Assembly: GCA_020746835.1 (NCBI GenBank)
Contig: JAGPNK010000008.1
Coordinates: 1,054,001 to 1,118,000, forward strand
Source of the DNA: Stachybotrys elegans
Taxonomy: Eukaryota; Ascomycota; Sordariomycetes; Hypocreales; Stachybotryaceae
Direction: 5' to 3'
DNA: 64,000 bases
In this document: in pieces, positions 11,273 through 20,956 of the stretch
Layout: each line of letters begins with the position of its first letter
Numbering within the stretch: position 1 is the stretch's first letter
Program-made: the position numbers and the translations under genes
The notes under the pieces: generated by a model
What the model was told of the DNA's origin: nothing
Database searches by the model: none
Seen by the model: the letters and a program-made list of their open reading frames with translations, nothing else

Positions 11273-13291
11273 TTAAGCGACGACGGCAGCGTCTTCACCA
11301 AGCCTCACAATCTCGCACAAACTCCGTATCAGCGGAACATCCACCTCCTTGGCATCCACCTCGATCAGCCTGTCCTCCGTCTTCCCACCCTCAGCGCCCG
11401 ATCTCGCCGTGGCCACCAATCTCGCAATGCAGCGCATCAGCCCCATCTCCAGATCCCGGATCGCATTCTCGTAGCTCGCCGCCGTCGACGCCTGGCTGCT
11501 CGCCGCGTCGTCCCTGTGCAGCATCGAGGAGACGAGGTGGTTGCCGAAGCTCTTGACGTACCCACCGATCGAGCCCTCTGCCCCGACGGGGAGGCCAAGG
11601 ACGGACGCGGCCTTTTTGGGAATGTCTTGCTGCTGCGCGCCCGGCATGCCGCAGCTGTGTCGCCGGGGAATGGCCTTGGACACGGGTTTCGGCCGCGGGA
11701 GCAGGGAGGATATGTAGTTGTATGCGACTATGTGCGCGTACAGCGCGTCGCAAATGTAGTCTGTAGCACCACTGAAGACATTCTGGATAGATTGCCATGG
11801 CTTGAGCGCCTCGAGTGAGCTGGAGCTCGGCGAGGTAAGCGTTCCGCCCATCCCTGAAGCAGGTGAGTCCTTCATCCTGCGCTCCGGCGATATCGAACCG
11901 CGCCTATACGACACCACCTTCTTCCAGATGGATCTGCGCGAGTTGTGCGTCGTGGGCGCGATGCTCGCCGCTGTCGAACCAGGGCTCGGCTGGCGCACCT
12001 TGCGGGAATACGCTCGGATCGTCTCGATGGTAAGGCTCGAGGTGAGGAGCATCGTCTCTGGGAAGCATGCGATGGAGACGCGCAGCGTCTCGATGACATC
12101 GGGCGGCAGAGGGACTGCCTTAGCCAGCTCGTCGGTGGGGAGCTGGGATGCGTATGGCTGCGTGCTCTTACAGAGCCAGGTCTGTACGCTTGGTAGAGGG
12201 GAGGGAGGAGGGGATGGCTGGATGTAGATGGTGTCTGGTCGTGGGCGGGTGGAGGGGTTCGGTCGGAACCGGACGTGCTCTTCCTCAGAGTACGTCTCGC
12301 TGACGGGGGATGGCTCGGTGACAACGGTGAGGTTGCCGGGTCCGGTGACGGTATTCTTGGTGACGCTGGGTCGGAAGGACACATGGGAAGTGGGATCAAG
12401 CTGCGCCCCGGCGATGTGGACAGGGTGAAGCTGCAAGGGCGATAGCGGCATTGGGGATGTGATCAAGGAAGGCTCGCTGATGCTATTGTGTCGATCCACG
12501 CGCAGCGAAGAGCTCCGTGCTGCGATACTCGGGGGCTCTTCCACATGTGAACATGATCTTGATCGAGGGACGGTAGGGCCTACACAGCCTGTAGAGCATG
12601 ATTTGTGATGTGAAGGGCCTGGCTCCCGCGTCTTGGTGCAGTTTGGCTTTGGTGAAGCGCCGAAGTCTTGACGAGTAGGTGGTCGCGGCGAGAGGCAGCC
12701 CAGCTTTTCGCTGTTGGCCGGCTCCTCTCTCATGTCGTCGTCAGAGTCACCATCCATCCAGCTAGCCTCAGTTGTAGTAGGAGGGCGAGGCGAGGATCTG
12801 GGAGAATGGCGGCGACCGTCTTCTGGTAGGGAGGTAGCAGCTGCAGTAAATGAAGGCTGTCGGAACGATATTGAGGGAGTCCCCATAAGGCCTGTGTAGG
12901 GCTCTGATAGGGACTCGGCGTCTGCTTCGGGTTCTGAATACACGGCTCCCGTGTGATCAACAAACGAGACCATGGATGTACGCTCCTGGATAGCACCGAG
13001 TGACTGTATACGAGCAGAGGCCGAGTGATAGGCCATGGGCGAAGCGGCTCGGCTGTAACAAAGCGAGTTCCTCATGGCCGCCTTGTGGTCCTCGGAGGCT
13101 ATGAATGGGGCCGGGGCTCCGGCAGTCATGTTTCTAGCAGCAAATACAGCCTTGGAGAGCTCGAGGTCGCGGGCGAGGAATTCAGGAAAGCAGTCGTCTT
13201 TGGGCTGGCCCATCCTGTTGTCGGTCAACAGGCTAAGAGTTGGGGTCGAGCGAGACGAGTGCAGGGGATGGGCAGGGTGATATAGGGCCAT
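11273..13291 (-). CDS. Ser/Pro-rich fungal protein of unknown function
   Basis: Single-exon frame of 672 residues from the ATG at 13291 (the frame is open further upstream but without an ATG). The N-terminal 400 residues are low complexity, rich in Ser, Pro and Thr, with many SP/TP sites (for example RRHSPRSSPRPPTTTEASW), suggesting an unstructured, phosphorylated region. The C-terminal third is more ordered: around LAKAVPLPPDVIETLRVSI, a basic stretch (SIWKKVVSYRRGS), an aromatic helix (YICDALYAHIVAYNYISSL) and a final helical region (YENAIRDLEMGLMRCIARL). No known domain is recognised. The protein is probably cytoplasmic or nuclear, with no signal peptide or membrane span. Confidence 0.65.
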   Translation of the reverse strand: MALYHPAHPLHSSRSTPTLSLLTDNRMGQPKDDCFPEFLARDLELSKAVFAARNMTAGAPAPFIASEDHKAAMRNSLCYSRAASPMAYHSASARIQSLGAIQERTSMVSFVDHTGAVYSEPEADAESLSEPYTGLMGTPSISFRQPSFTAAATSLPEDGRRHSPRSSPRPPTTTEASWMDGDSDDDMREEPANSEKLGCLSPRPPTRQDFGASPKPNCTKTREPGPSHHKSCSTGCVGPTVPRSRSCSHVEEPPSIAARSSSLRVDRHNSISEPSLITSPMPLSPLQLHPVHIAGAQLDPTSHVSFRPSVTKNTVTGPGNLTVVTEPSPVSETYSEEEHVRFRPNPSTRPRPDTIYIQPSPPPSPLPSVQTWLCKSTQPYASQLPTDELAKAVPLPPDVIETLRVSIACFPETMLLTSSLTIETIRAYSRKVRQPSPGSTAASIAPTTHNSRRSIWKKVVSYRRGSISPERRMKDSPASGMGGTLTSPSSSSLEALKPWQSIQNVFSGATDYICDALYAHIVAYNYISSLLPRPKPVSKAIPRRHSCGMPGAQQQDIPKKAASVLGLPVGAEGSIGGYVKSFGNHLVSSMLHRDDAASSQASTAASYENAIRDLEMGLMRCIARLVATARSGAEGGKTEDRLIEVDAKEVDVPLIRSLCEIVRLGEDAAVVA

Positions 13292-15421
13292 GACTCTGGA
13301 CGGTGTATTATAGCTTGTCCGGCGGCAAGGAGGGAAAGCAATGGCTGATTCAATGCCGAGCTGTAAGCTGAAGGGATCCCGGGCAAAACAATGGTCTACG
13401 TGCGGACTGAATCGCAATGCAAGGCAGGCAAGCGCGCAGACGAGACGAGGCAGCTGGGACGAGAATCAAGAAAGCAAATCCTCCCTGCAGCAGGACAAAA
13501 GGAGGGGGGGTTATAAGAGGGAAAATCAGCGGCGGGCTACGTCGTGGCACACGAGGAACGAAAGCGAGGAGTGTCTGAGCAGACAGCGAATGAGCGAGCT
13601 GGCGTCGTGTTATGCAAAACACCCTCGATTGGCCAAAGCACAGTCGAAGAATAAGAAAAGAGAGCGAAAGAAAACAAATAATAGTAGCAGAGGGCGGATC
13701 TGACACGCGCGGGTAAGACATCAGCGGGAAGCTAAGGTACGCTGGTCCAAGAGTTGGAGGGTTGGAGGGTTGGGGGTGACTCTGGTGCATGGATGCAGGC
13801 TGGATTGCACCGATCTCGAGAGCTGCAGATACAAGGGAGACAAGAGAGAGGTCAGGTGAGACATGCTGGTCCATCACGTATTTGGCCCTTTCCCGTTCAC
13901 AGAGAGAGTGAGGTGGCGCCACATGCGATGAGCGGCTTGGCTGGGGGAGACAGCAGGGCAGCGGGCTGGCCGTGGTCGCAAGAGAGACAGAAATGCAACA
14001 GGTCGGAATCGGAGGCGGGCATGTCTCTCATGCTTTCAATATAGCTTGGACATGAAACGGCGCGTGGCGTAAAGCAAAGAGGCCCAAGCTGAACACGTCA
14101 GAGCCAGAGCCGCACCCATGGTCCGACCTGGGATCCCGAAGGGGCCAAGAAGGTGGCAAACGGTCTGATGTGCTCTGCTCAGCAGTCGCCGATTAACCAT
14201 GTGCTCCTTCGCATGAACATGGCCGCGTCAGGAAGATGCTGCGGTGGGCGACGGGCATCATTTGTGGTTCCGTTCTGAAGCAGGGCCTGGACGCGACAGT
14301 TCCTCTCTCTCTCTCTCTCTGAGGTGAAACTAGGGGAACACGGTGCAACCGCGGGAGGACCAGAGAAGAAAAAAGAAACAACAGCAGCAGCAGCAGTAGC
14401 CGGACAAAAGGGCCGGCAACTATCAGACACAAAAATGTGGCTGAAAACAACCTCGTCTGTTGGGCTGCTGCGTCAAATGCCCAGCGAGCCAATCGCGGCA
14501 GTTCAGCATGGCTGAATTTGGGGAGGGAGGGAGGGGACTCGACGGGTATCTGCATGCCAGGGGCAAGCGAGTCAGCTTCCCTCATGGCGAGGAGGGGGAG
14601 AATGGTGATGAAAAAGCAAAATCCATGCGCTGGGTGCGTTTTTCAGGACGCCCGCAAGCAAGCACCCGGACGTCCGTGACGCATTGGCTCGCGTAGCCAG
14701 AGATGGGGCTGCGAGTGTTTGTCTTTCTTGTTCCTTTCCTCCCTCTCTCTCTCCTCCTCCCCCTTTCTGTCCGTCTTCTTCTCTTTGATGGCACGTGGAC
14801 TGTTGGACGCTGTGCTTCCTTCTTGCGGAGGGTGTTGCGAGACGGAGGGTGGAAAAAGGAAGGAAAGAAAGAAAGAAGCAAAGTTTTGGTGGAGCTTGCA
14901 CAACAGGCTTGTAAATTACCTGTCGCATGCGTCCACTGCCGAGCATAGGTGGTGAGGACATGTTTTTCATTGTTTTGTCGATGCTGATGACTTGAATTTG
15001 CATTTCTAATTCCTGAACTGGACCCTGAAACTTGTCCCGCATGCAATTGAATTTTTCTTTTTTCCTTTTTTTTTAGTGGATGTGGTGAAGCTGATCAAAT
15101 TGTACCGTCGTCACAATGTTAGTGGTGAGGATTTTCACCACCAAAAACTGCCTTAGTATTTTTTTCCTCACCAATCGCTTCAGCTCAAGTTTTCGCTCAG
15201 CCACATGTAGCCCTCACAAAGCGATCTGAGCGCGCTTGATTCATCACCTCTGACCGGCCTCACCTGTCCTGGCCCTGTCTGACTCGATTGACTGGGCAGT
15301 TCGCATTCACCCCACCAGAAAAGAAGAAGAAAAAAACCTTCTCACCACATGCAAATGACATGTTTGACCACCTCGATCTGAGCATCTGATACACAGCCCA
15401 TTCGAAGACAATACAGTCGCC
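13292..15421. other. Long intergenic region, divergent promoters
   Basis: About 2.1 kb between divergently read genes (minus Ser/Pro-rich gene and plus IPI3). It contains a CT repeat at about 14303-14320, a CAG tract near 14381-14397, long polypyrimidine stretches at about 14730-14790 and a T-rich run near 15056-15075. Apparent ORFs are made of these repeats. No gene is supported. Confidence 0.6.
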
Positions 15422-16791
15422 ATGGCCCTGTCGGAGCAATTCATCTCCTCCATCTGCGGTCCGCCGCTCGCCGCCAACACGGCTGTCTCCAAGGACATTG
15501 GCATCTACACGCACACGCTGACACCCACGTACGGCATCAAGGCCTCCTTCAAGAAGAGCTCCTGCCCCTCCAACTGCCTCGCCTTCAACGATACGCACAT
15601 CTTTGCTGCGCAGGACCAAAAGGCCCATGTCCACGTCTACTCCCGCCTGCGCGGCAACCAGGAGGCTCTCGTCTCTTTCCCCGAGCGAATCCGCAGTCTT
15701 GCGCTTGTTGGGGATGTGCTCGTTCTGGGTACGGCCGAGGGCAGACTAATTCTCTGGGAGGTATGAGGACCTGGCTTAGTTTCTTTTTTCCCCCGAGGCC
15801 CCCAAAGGGTCTGAACACGCGTTACTGACACCTCTACCATGCACAGGTATGCACCGGGCGACAGGTTACAACGCCGCCCTGCCACGTCCAGCCCGTCACC
15901 TGCTTGGCTGCCACACCGTACCACGTTCTCTCAGCCTCTGAGGACTCTAATATCAGCGTCTGGTCCTTGGCCCACCTCCTCGAGCTCGACGTCCACTCTG
16001 AGCACGAGCCTGAGCGCACCCTCTCCAACCACCGCGCCGCCATCACCGGCTTGGCCGTTGGGCCCAGCACCAGCCCGGAATCGGCCCTCTGCGTGTCTTG
16101 CAGCAGGGACAAGACGGCCATCATCTGGAACTATGCTACCGGCCAGGTTCTGCGGACGCTGCTCTTCCCTTCTGCTCCCCTGTGCATCAGTCTTGATGCC
16201 AGTGCTCGGGCGCTCTTCGCCGCCACCGACGACGGGTCTGTCTACGTAATCGAGCTTTTTGGGGACAAGCCCTTGATAGGATCCCATAGCGCTGAAGCTG
16301 CATCCATCGTTGTGCAGGTCAGCGACCCGCTGGGTGTTGCTGGCGAGGACGCGGGGCCAGCTGCATGTCTCGCCCTTAGCTACGATGGCACCGCCATCCT
16401 GACTGGCCACACCAAGGGCAAGATTATCCGCTGGAGTCTCGCCGACAATGGCCACCCAAGCGACCTGGCAAATCTCAATGCCCTTGTGTCCAATGTCGCC
16501 TTTGTGCCGCTGCTGCCACATGGTCGGAGGACGCGAGCACCGAATGTGGTGAAACCAACCCAGAACATAAAAAACTATACCTTTACCTCTCAGTTCGAAC
16601 AGGACCTGGGCAAGTCGGCTACGTTTGAGAAGCTGCTCACGTCGCCTGGGTTCTCTGCAGATATCCTCGACAAAGCTGTCCAGTCACTTTGCCCCCCAGC
16701 ACCGGCCGCAGACGATGCCGACTTGGAGGAGGACGACCACCTCCGGTCGATTCTACAAGAATTGAAGGCAACTCCAGCCGTAAAGTCATGA
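15422..16791 (+). CDS. IPI3: Pre-rRNA-processing WD40 protein IPI3
   Basis: Predicted subunit of the Rix1/IPI complex that acts in nuclear maturation of the 60S ribosomal subunit (ITS2 processing). Exons 15422-15760 and 15847-16791 (intron GTATGA..CAG, phase 0) give 427 residues. The start MALSEQFISSICG and the segment TYGIKASFKKSSC are like fungal IPI3. Several WD repeats are visible: GTAEGRLILWEV, SASEDSNISVWSL, SCSRDKTAIIWNYATG and AATDDGSVYVIELF, then a C-terminal acidic helix. Length is close to the family norm. The first intron falls inside a WD repeat. Identification rests on the N-terminal pattern and repeat order. Confidence 0.82.
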
Positions 16792-17254
16792 CCACGGCCG
16801 CAGCTTCAAGATTTACGCGAAACCCCCTGCATAATACGGACCGCCGCTCCTCGCACCGCATCTAGACCCAGGTATCACAGGCCATGCATACGCTACCGGG
16901 CATTTCGTTTTGTGTATACCCACCCGGTCATACATGCATCCAATACGGAGTGCATGCGCGTCACCAAGCTGCGTGCAATGTCGGACAGAGTGGTTCAGGC
17001 ACAATGCTGCGTTGTTCCACGGGGGCGCAGGTCCCAGGGCGAGCCACGTAGGCTCCAGAAACTCCTATAGGCGAGAAGCCTTCATGGTTGCATGGGAAGC
17101 TGGGGAACGGCAGAGCGGACGGCATGCTCGGTGTGAAGTCTGCCACCGGTGTATTCGGAGATGAATTGACGGCACCAAAGGGCAAAGAATAGGCGTTGTA
17201 GATACTGGGTTGGTTGTGTAAATAACGATTATGATGAGGAAAAGAGTGTGCAGT

Positions 17255-17410
17255 GTGGGGTGTAAGCAGTAGAGAGCAAATAAACAGTAGAGGTGGTGCC
17301 TAGTGCCCCGGCAACCAATGCAGTCGTAAACAGTAGAGAGAAACAACAACGAGGCTATCGTCAGGCTGCCTGTACAGGAAAGCTGACTGGCTGAGTGGCC
17401 GAGCCATAGG
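17255..17410. repeat. Dispersed repeat family 1, copy A
   Basis: The stretch around GTGCCTAGTGCCCC, CAACGAGGCTATCGTCA and GCTGCCTGTACAGG recurs at 48165-48310 in the same order and orientation. Most differences are C to T or G to A transitions in the other copy. No TIR, LTR or coding capacity is recognised. Copy A is the more GC-rich one. Confidence 0.7.
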
Positions 17411-17805
17411 TGGCATGTGATGCGACGGGATGTCGAGATGTACACGTACGAAAGGCTGGGGTGGGGATAGATGGAAGGCTCTGACGGTGCCCGGCTGGGA
17501 AGCTTCGGTTGACTCATTGAATAAGGTTGCCGACGCTACAGAAGCCTTCCTGTGAGTAAATAATGATTATATTAATAGTCGATGTTCTAATATATTGAAT
17601 AATACATATACATCGATTGCAGATGACGATGCAACTTGTCATTGACTGGTACTCTTGCCGATCAAACCGCACTGTATACGACAGGGAAATTGCTGCAAAG
17701 TGGACAGTGCGAATTTCCAGAACCATATAGGTGGGGCCTTTTGATGCCTGCGTCGCAGCCTCCTGGCTTCTATTCCTTAGTAATACCCGAGGGCGGGACA
17801 TTGGA

Positions 17806-17838
<33 letters not shown>
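17806..17838 (+). repeat. GAC trinucleotide microsatellite
   Basis: Eleven uninterrupted GAC units, ending 31 bp before the ISD11 start codon, so it is likely transcribed as 5' UTR. Confidence 0.9.
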
Positions 17839-17869
17839 TATTGCATCCTCAACGAAACGATACTACACA

Positions 17870-18446
17870 ATGTCTGCCGTCAGCGGTCTAAAGGGCGATA
17901 TGGCTCAGCAAGCTCGATCTCTGGTCAGTCCTACCCGCTCCCGGACCCCCTCAGCACATGCGAGCTCGCGAACGAAGGCGGGCTGTTAATGACGACACCT
18001 CCCGCCCAGCTCCGACAGAACATCACAACAACCGCAACTGCATACAATTAAAGCCGGCGCTGACTTGACACAGTACCGGCAGCTATTACGACAGGGCGGG
18101 CAGTTCCCTGCCTACAATTTCCGCGACTATGCCAAGCGACGGACGAGGGATGCCTTCCGCGCGAACGCCGCGGTGCAGGACGAGCGAGACATCCAAGAGC
18201 TGTTGCAGAAGGGCCTAAAGGAGCTCCAGGCCATGAAGGTGTGCTGCCATGTCTTGGGATACTTCAATATTGTGAACTGACACAATGCAGCGGCAAACAG
18301 TCGTCGGCCAGTTCTACCAATTTGATCGATTGGTCGTGGAGGGTGGAATCTCGGTACGGCGTCCCATTGCAGGACCAGGAGCCAAGCTAACGACAACGCA
18401 GGGCAAGGATGATGGATCTATCGTACGACAAACAGACACGGGGTAG
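17870..18446 (+). CDS. ISD11: LYR-motif Fe-S biogenesis protein Isd11
   Basis: Small mitochondrial matrix protein that binds and stabilises the cysteine desulfurase Nfs1 in iron-sulphur cluster assembly. Four exons, 17870-17923, 18074-18238, 18291-18353 and 18402-18446, all phase 0, give 108 residues. The LYR motif is created across the first intron: exon 1 ends ARSL and exon 2 starts YRQLLRQG, giving SLYRQLLR near residues 17-24. The following [19 protein letters not shown] and the ending [13 protein letters not shown] are typical of Isd11/LYRM4. Length matches the family. None of the short exons stands out alone, which is why the gene is easy to miss. Confidence 0.88.
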
Positions 18447-18569
18447 GTCAGGAACCGTTTATGGCTTCGCCATTCGTATTGACAGGATATAGCCACGACT
18501 AAGAGGCCGGGCGACGATGTTACTCACGCCGAGTATTGTACAACAAACCACCACGATTATGTATACCAA

Positions 18570-18603
18570 CAGCAACAACAACAACAACAACAACAACCGC
18601 AAC
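18570..18603 (+). repeat. CAA trinucleotide microsatellite
   Basis: Run of CAA units with one interruption, downstream of ISD11. About 40 bp further on, 18640-18690 shares blocks such as AGCCTTCT and AGAGAAAGGCT with the inside of the TIR element at 20.0-20.5 kb. Confidence 0.8.
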
Positions 18604-18866
18604 ATCGAAACTTCTTCCGGCTCGTCCGTCCAGGCTTACGGTTGTCAGCCTTCTAGATAACAAGAGAAAGGCTACAAAAGGCTGCAGGCCACAGTCGGGC
18701 GATGAGGCTTTGGCGAGTGACGCAGTCAGGTCTGTCGCGAGACGGCTTGTTCCGGGGGGCTTGATCGAGACTGCGATGATGCGATATCAAGGTTTTCGAT
18801 GACTGCAAAATGGCTTCCAGTGACTGGATCTGCCGATGGCTTCGGCGGGTGACTGGATTGTCAGTA

Positions 18867-19592
18867 CTATAAATAAATCTCAAAGAATAAACATACATTA
18901 CTGTTCATGTCAACATCAGAATTGTTGCCCTTAAGCTTCTGAATATAACTGTTGAGTTTTTTGATCTGTTTTTCCATTGATGCTTGGAATTTCTGTATTT
19001 TTTCTGCAAGACCATGTACCTCAGCCTGTAAGGTACAGTGATTCTCCTGCATTATATTGCTTAGGGCTGTGAAATTCGATGCAATCAGGGCAAGCTGGGC
19101 TTGAATTGCATGTTGATGTTGCAGAAATATGATGTAGTAGGTGCGTCCAGTGTGGAAAAAAGAACAATAGTGGCCTTGCTACCCGCAGGACCAAAGAACA
19201 GTGTCAAACAATGAAGGGATCGTCAGATGATATCTCCCGTTGGCTAGAGCCAGAGAACAATGAGGGGGCTGCAGCAGCGGCAGCGGCAGCAAAAGCGTAT
19301 GCAGTCGGGGGACCTACGGTTAGCAGACTCGATGTGTGTATATACCGTTCGTCGACCTGTTCATCTAGCCCTTGCGTGTGTTCTGACGAGGCTGGCCGTG
19401 TGCTCTGACAAGGCGAAGGTGCGAGAGCGATGCCGAGGTCGGGATACCGTCTTCGCGATTCCGGCGGAAGTCCTCAGACTACGTGGGCTCACATGTGACG
19501 GCTGTGGCTGCGGATGGTGCCGTGGCCGCGTTGGGCCAGGAATGTTGCAGAAATATATCCATTGTGATGGAATTTTGGTCGTTTGAAGCCAT
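18867..19592 (-). pseudogene. Coiled-coil ORF split by an insertion
   Basis: On the minus strand an ATG at 19592 opens a frame that stops being coherent at 19542 and resumes, in the same frame, at 19115, running to a TAG at 18867. The two parts are separated by a 411-bp insertion flanked by a 15-bp direct repeat (19116-19130 and 19542-19556). With the insertion and one repeat copy left out, the remaining 300 bp are exactly 100 codons. The product is Gln/Ile/Lys-rich and coiled-coil-like (for example VHGLAEKIQKFQASMEKQIK). Its family is not recognised; a short Gag-like or other transposon-derived frame is possible. That the frame is restored is direct evidence for the insertion boundaries. Confidence 0.6.
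19131..19541 (-). mobile_element. Retroposon-like insertion, family 2 copy A
   Basis: 411-bp insertion between copies of a 15-bp target duplication (ATGTTGCAGAAATAT). Its left 140 bp match a second copy at 62479-62632, which has a different target duplication and a different right end. A shared left terminus with variable right ends and variable-length target duplications fits a non-LTR retroposon inserted on the minus strand with 5' truncation of the other copy. No coding sequence is recognised. A CAG/GCA-rich stretch lies at 19269-19292. Confidence 0.6.
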
Positions 19593-19987
19593 AGTAGGAG
19601 TGGATATAAATAGTATTGGAAATTGTGCAGTTTTGTATAGTACTGAAGAAGAAATCAAGTTGATTGAAAGATGAAAAGAAGAGAGAAAAATTAGGTAGTC
19701 GATAGATAAAAGGTAATTTAAATTCTACCTGCTCAAAAAGTTTAGTGATTGCTTCGGGAAGTTACAATGGTACGTACCTGCACGATACGCTGTTCGATCC
19801 TTTCCAGCTGGTGCGTCTGTTTTCAGGAGAACCATTTGTCGAGACGGGAACCGGTCGGACACTTGGTGTGGGATTGCCGGGCTTTCTACCCATCGCAGGA
19901 GGCTTGTGCTTCTTAGGTCTACAGATTCAGTGCCATGGGAGTTCTGTGAGTACTTTGTGGGTTTGTGAAAAGCAATAGACCAAGTAC

Positions 19988-20513
19988 GAGTACTGTAAAA
20001 TACAGAGACACTTTCACGAAATACAGAGAAAAGCTATTCCAAATCCATCATGGGGTCTGCATAGCCAATTTCGCTGGGGCCTCCTCGAAGTCACTGGTCT
20101 GTATCCCATTGGGGCACACGAACGGGAAATCCCACATTATAGTACTGACAATCCAAACAGCCTTGATCGGCCATGTTCCTATCCCCCTATAAGGCCTAGG
20201 TTAGCGAGGGCTGTGAGGCCTAGGTCAGTAAGGGCTCTGATAGCTATGTACAAGTGGGTTGATGAAGGTTGTAAGGCCTGGGTCTGCAAAGGTTAATGAG
20301 GGTTGTGAGGGCTGCAAGGGAAAATAGGGGTCAATTACTGACCTAGGCCTTGTAGGGGCTTGTGATTGTTAGCCTTCTGGATATGTACATAACAAAGAGA
20401 AAGGCTGCTAGGCATACCTCTGGGAACGCTACAGCGAAATTTGCTGCCTTAGCCTATGCTAAGATTTCTTTGTATTTCGTGAGAGTGTCTCTGTACATTA
20501 TTTTATAGTACTC
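19988..20513. mobile_element. TIR element (MITE-like) with 9-bp target duplication
   Basis: 526 bp bounded by inverted repeats of about 45-50 bp. The ends read GAGTACTGTAAAAT and, in reverse complement of the right end, GAGTACTATAAAAT; both continue into ACAGAGACACT(T/C)TCACG with a 5-bp gap difference. The element is flanked on both sides by ACCAAGTAC (19979-19987 and 20514-20522), a 9-bp target duplication. A 9-bp duplication with long TIRs is typical of Mutator-like elements, so this is probably a non-autonomous MULE-type MITE. The interior has degenerate short repeats around AGGCCTAGGT and no coding frame. Confidence 0.8.
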
Positions 20514-20956
20514 ACCAAGTACTGTACCTAGGCTCCAGAATTCCCTACTTGAGATGTTGGAGCTGCTCTATGGTCGCTGCCTTTGCATTGAGCTAGCACA
20601 GATCGACTGCAGGTAGAGGAAATGCGCTCTTCCCATTTCCGTATTGAGAAAATAGTCCCCATAGAGAAAATATACTTTCATCAATAGACACAAGAACTGA
20701 AGACAATTGCATTTGCTCGCTATCTTGTCTTTGGCCGCTGATTCGTTGATGTCGGATTATGTCAGCAGGATTTCTGGTCGCGAAGGAAATCCGCCAGCCT
20801 CTTCTGGATCGCGTCTCTTTGGAAGCTCGAATTGCGCCGTGATTCATCCTGATCGCCGCAAAGCATTGCTTATCACCCTCGCTTCAATGCGCGGAGCAAT
20901 ACAGTACATATAAATCACTTGATTAAAAAAGGTCGCGCTGCGCATCGGCCAGTACC

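Larger units (their letters stand above)
16792..17869. other. Intergenic region upstream of ISD11
   Basis: No supported gene. It includes one copy of a dispersed repeat (17255-17410), an AT-rich strip at about 17540-17630 and the ISD11 promoter with a GAC microsatellite. Confidence 0.6.

Noticed and set aside
19117..19556. Solo LTR or full LTR retrotransposon
   Set aside because: The direct repeat is only 14-15 bp and its removal restores an ORF; this is a target duplication, not a pair of LTRs.
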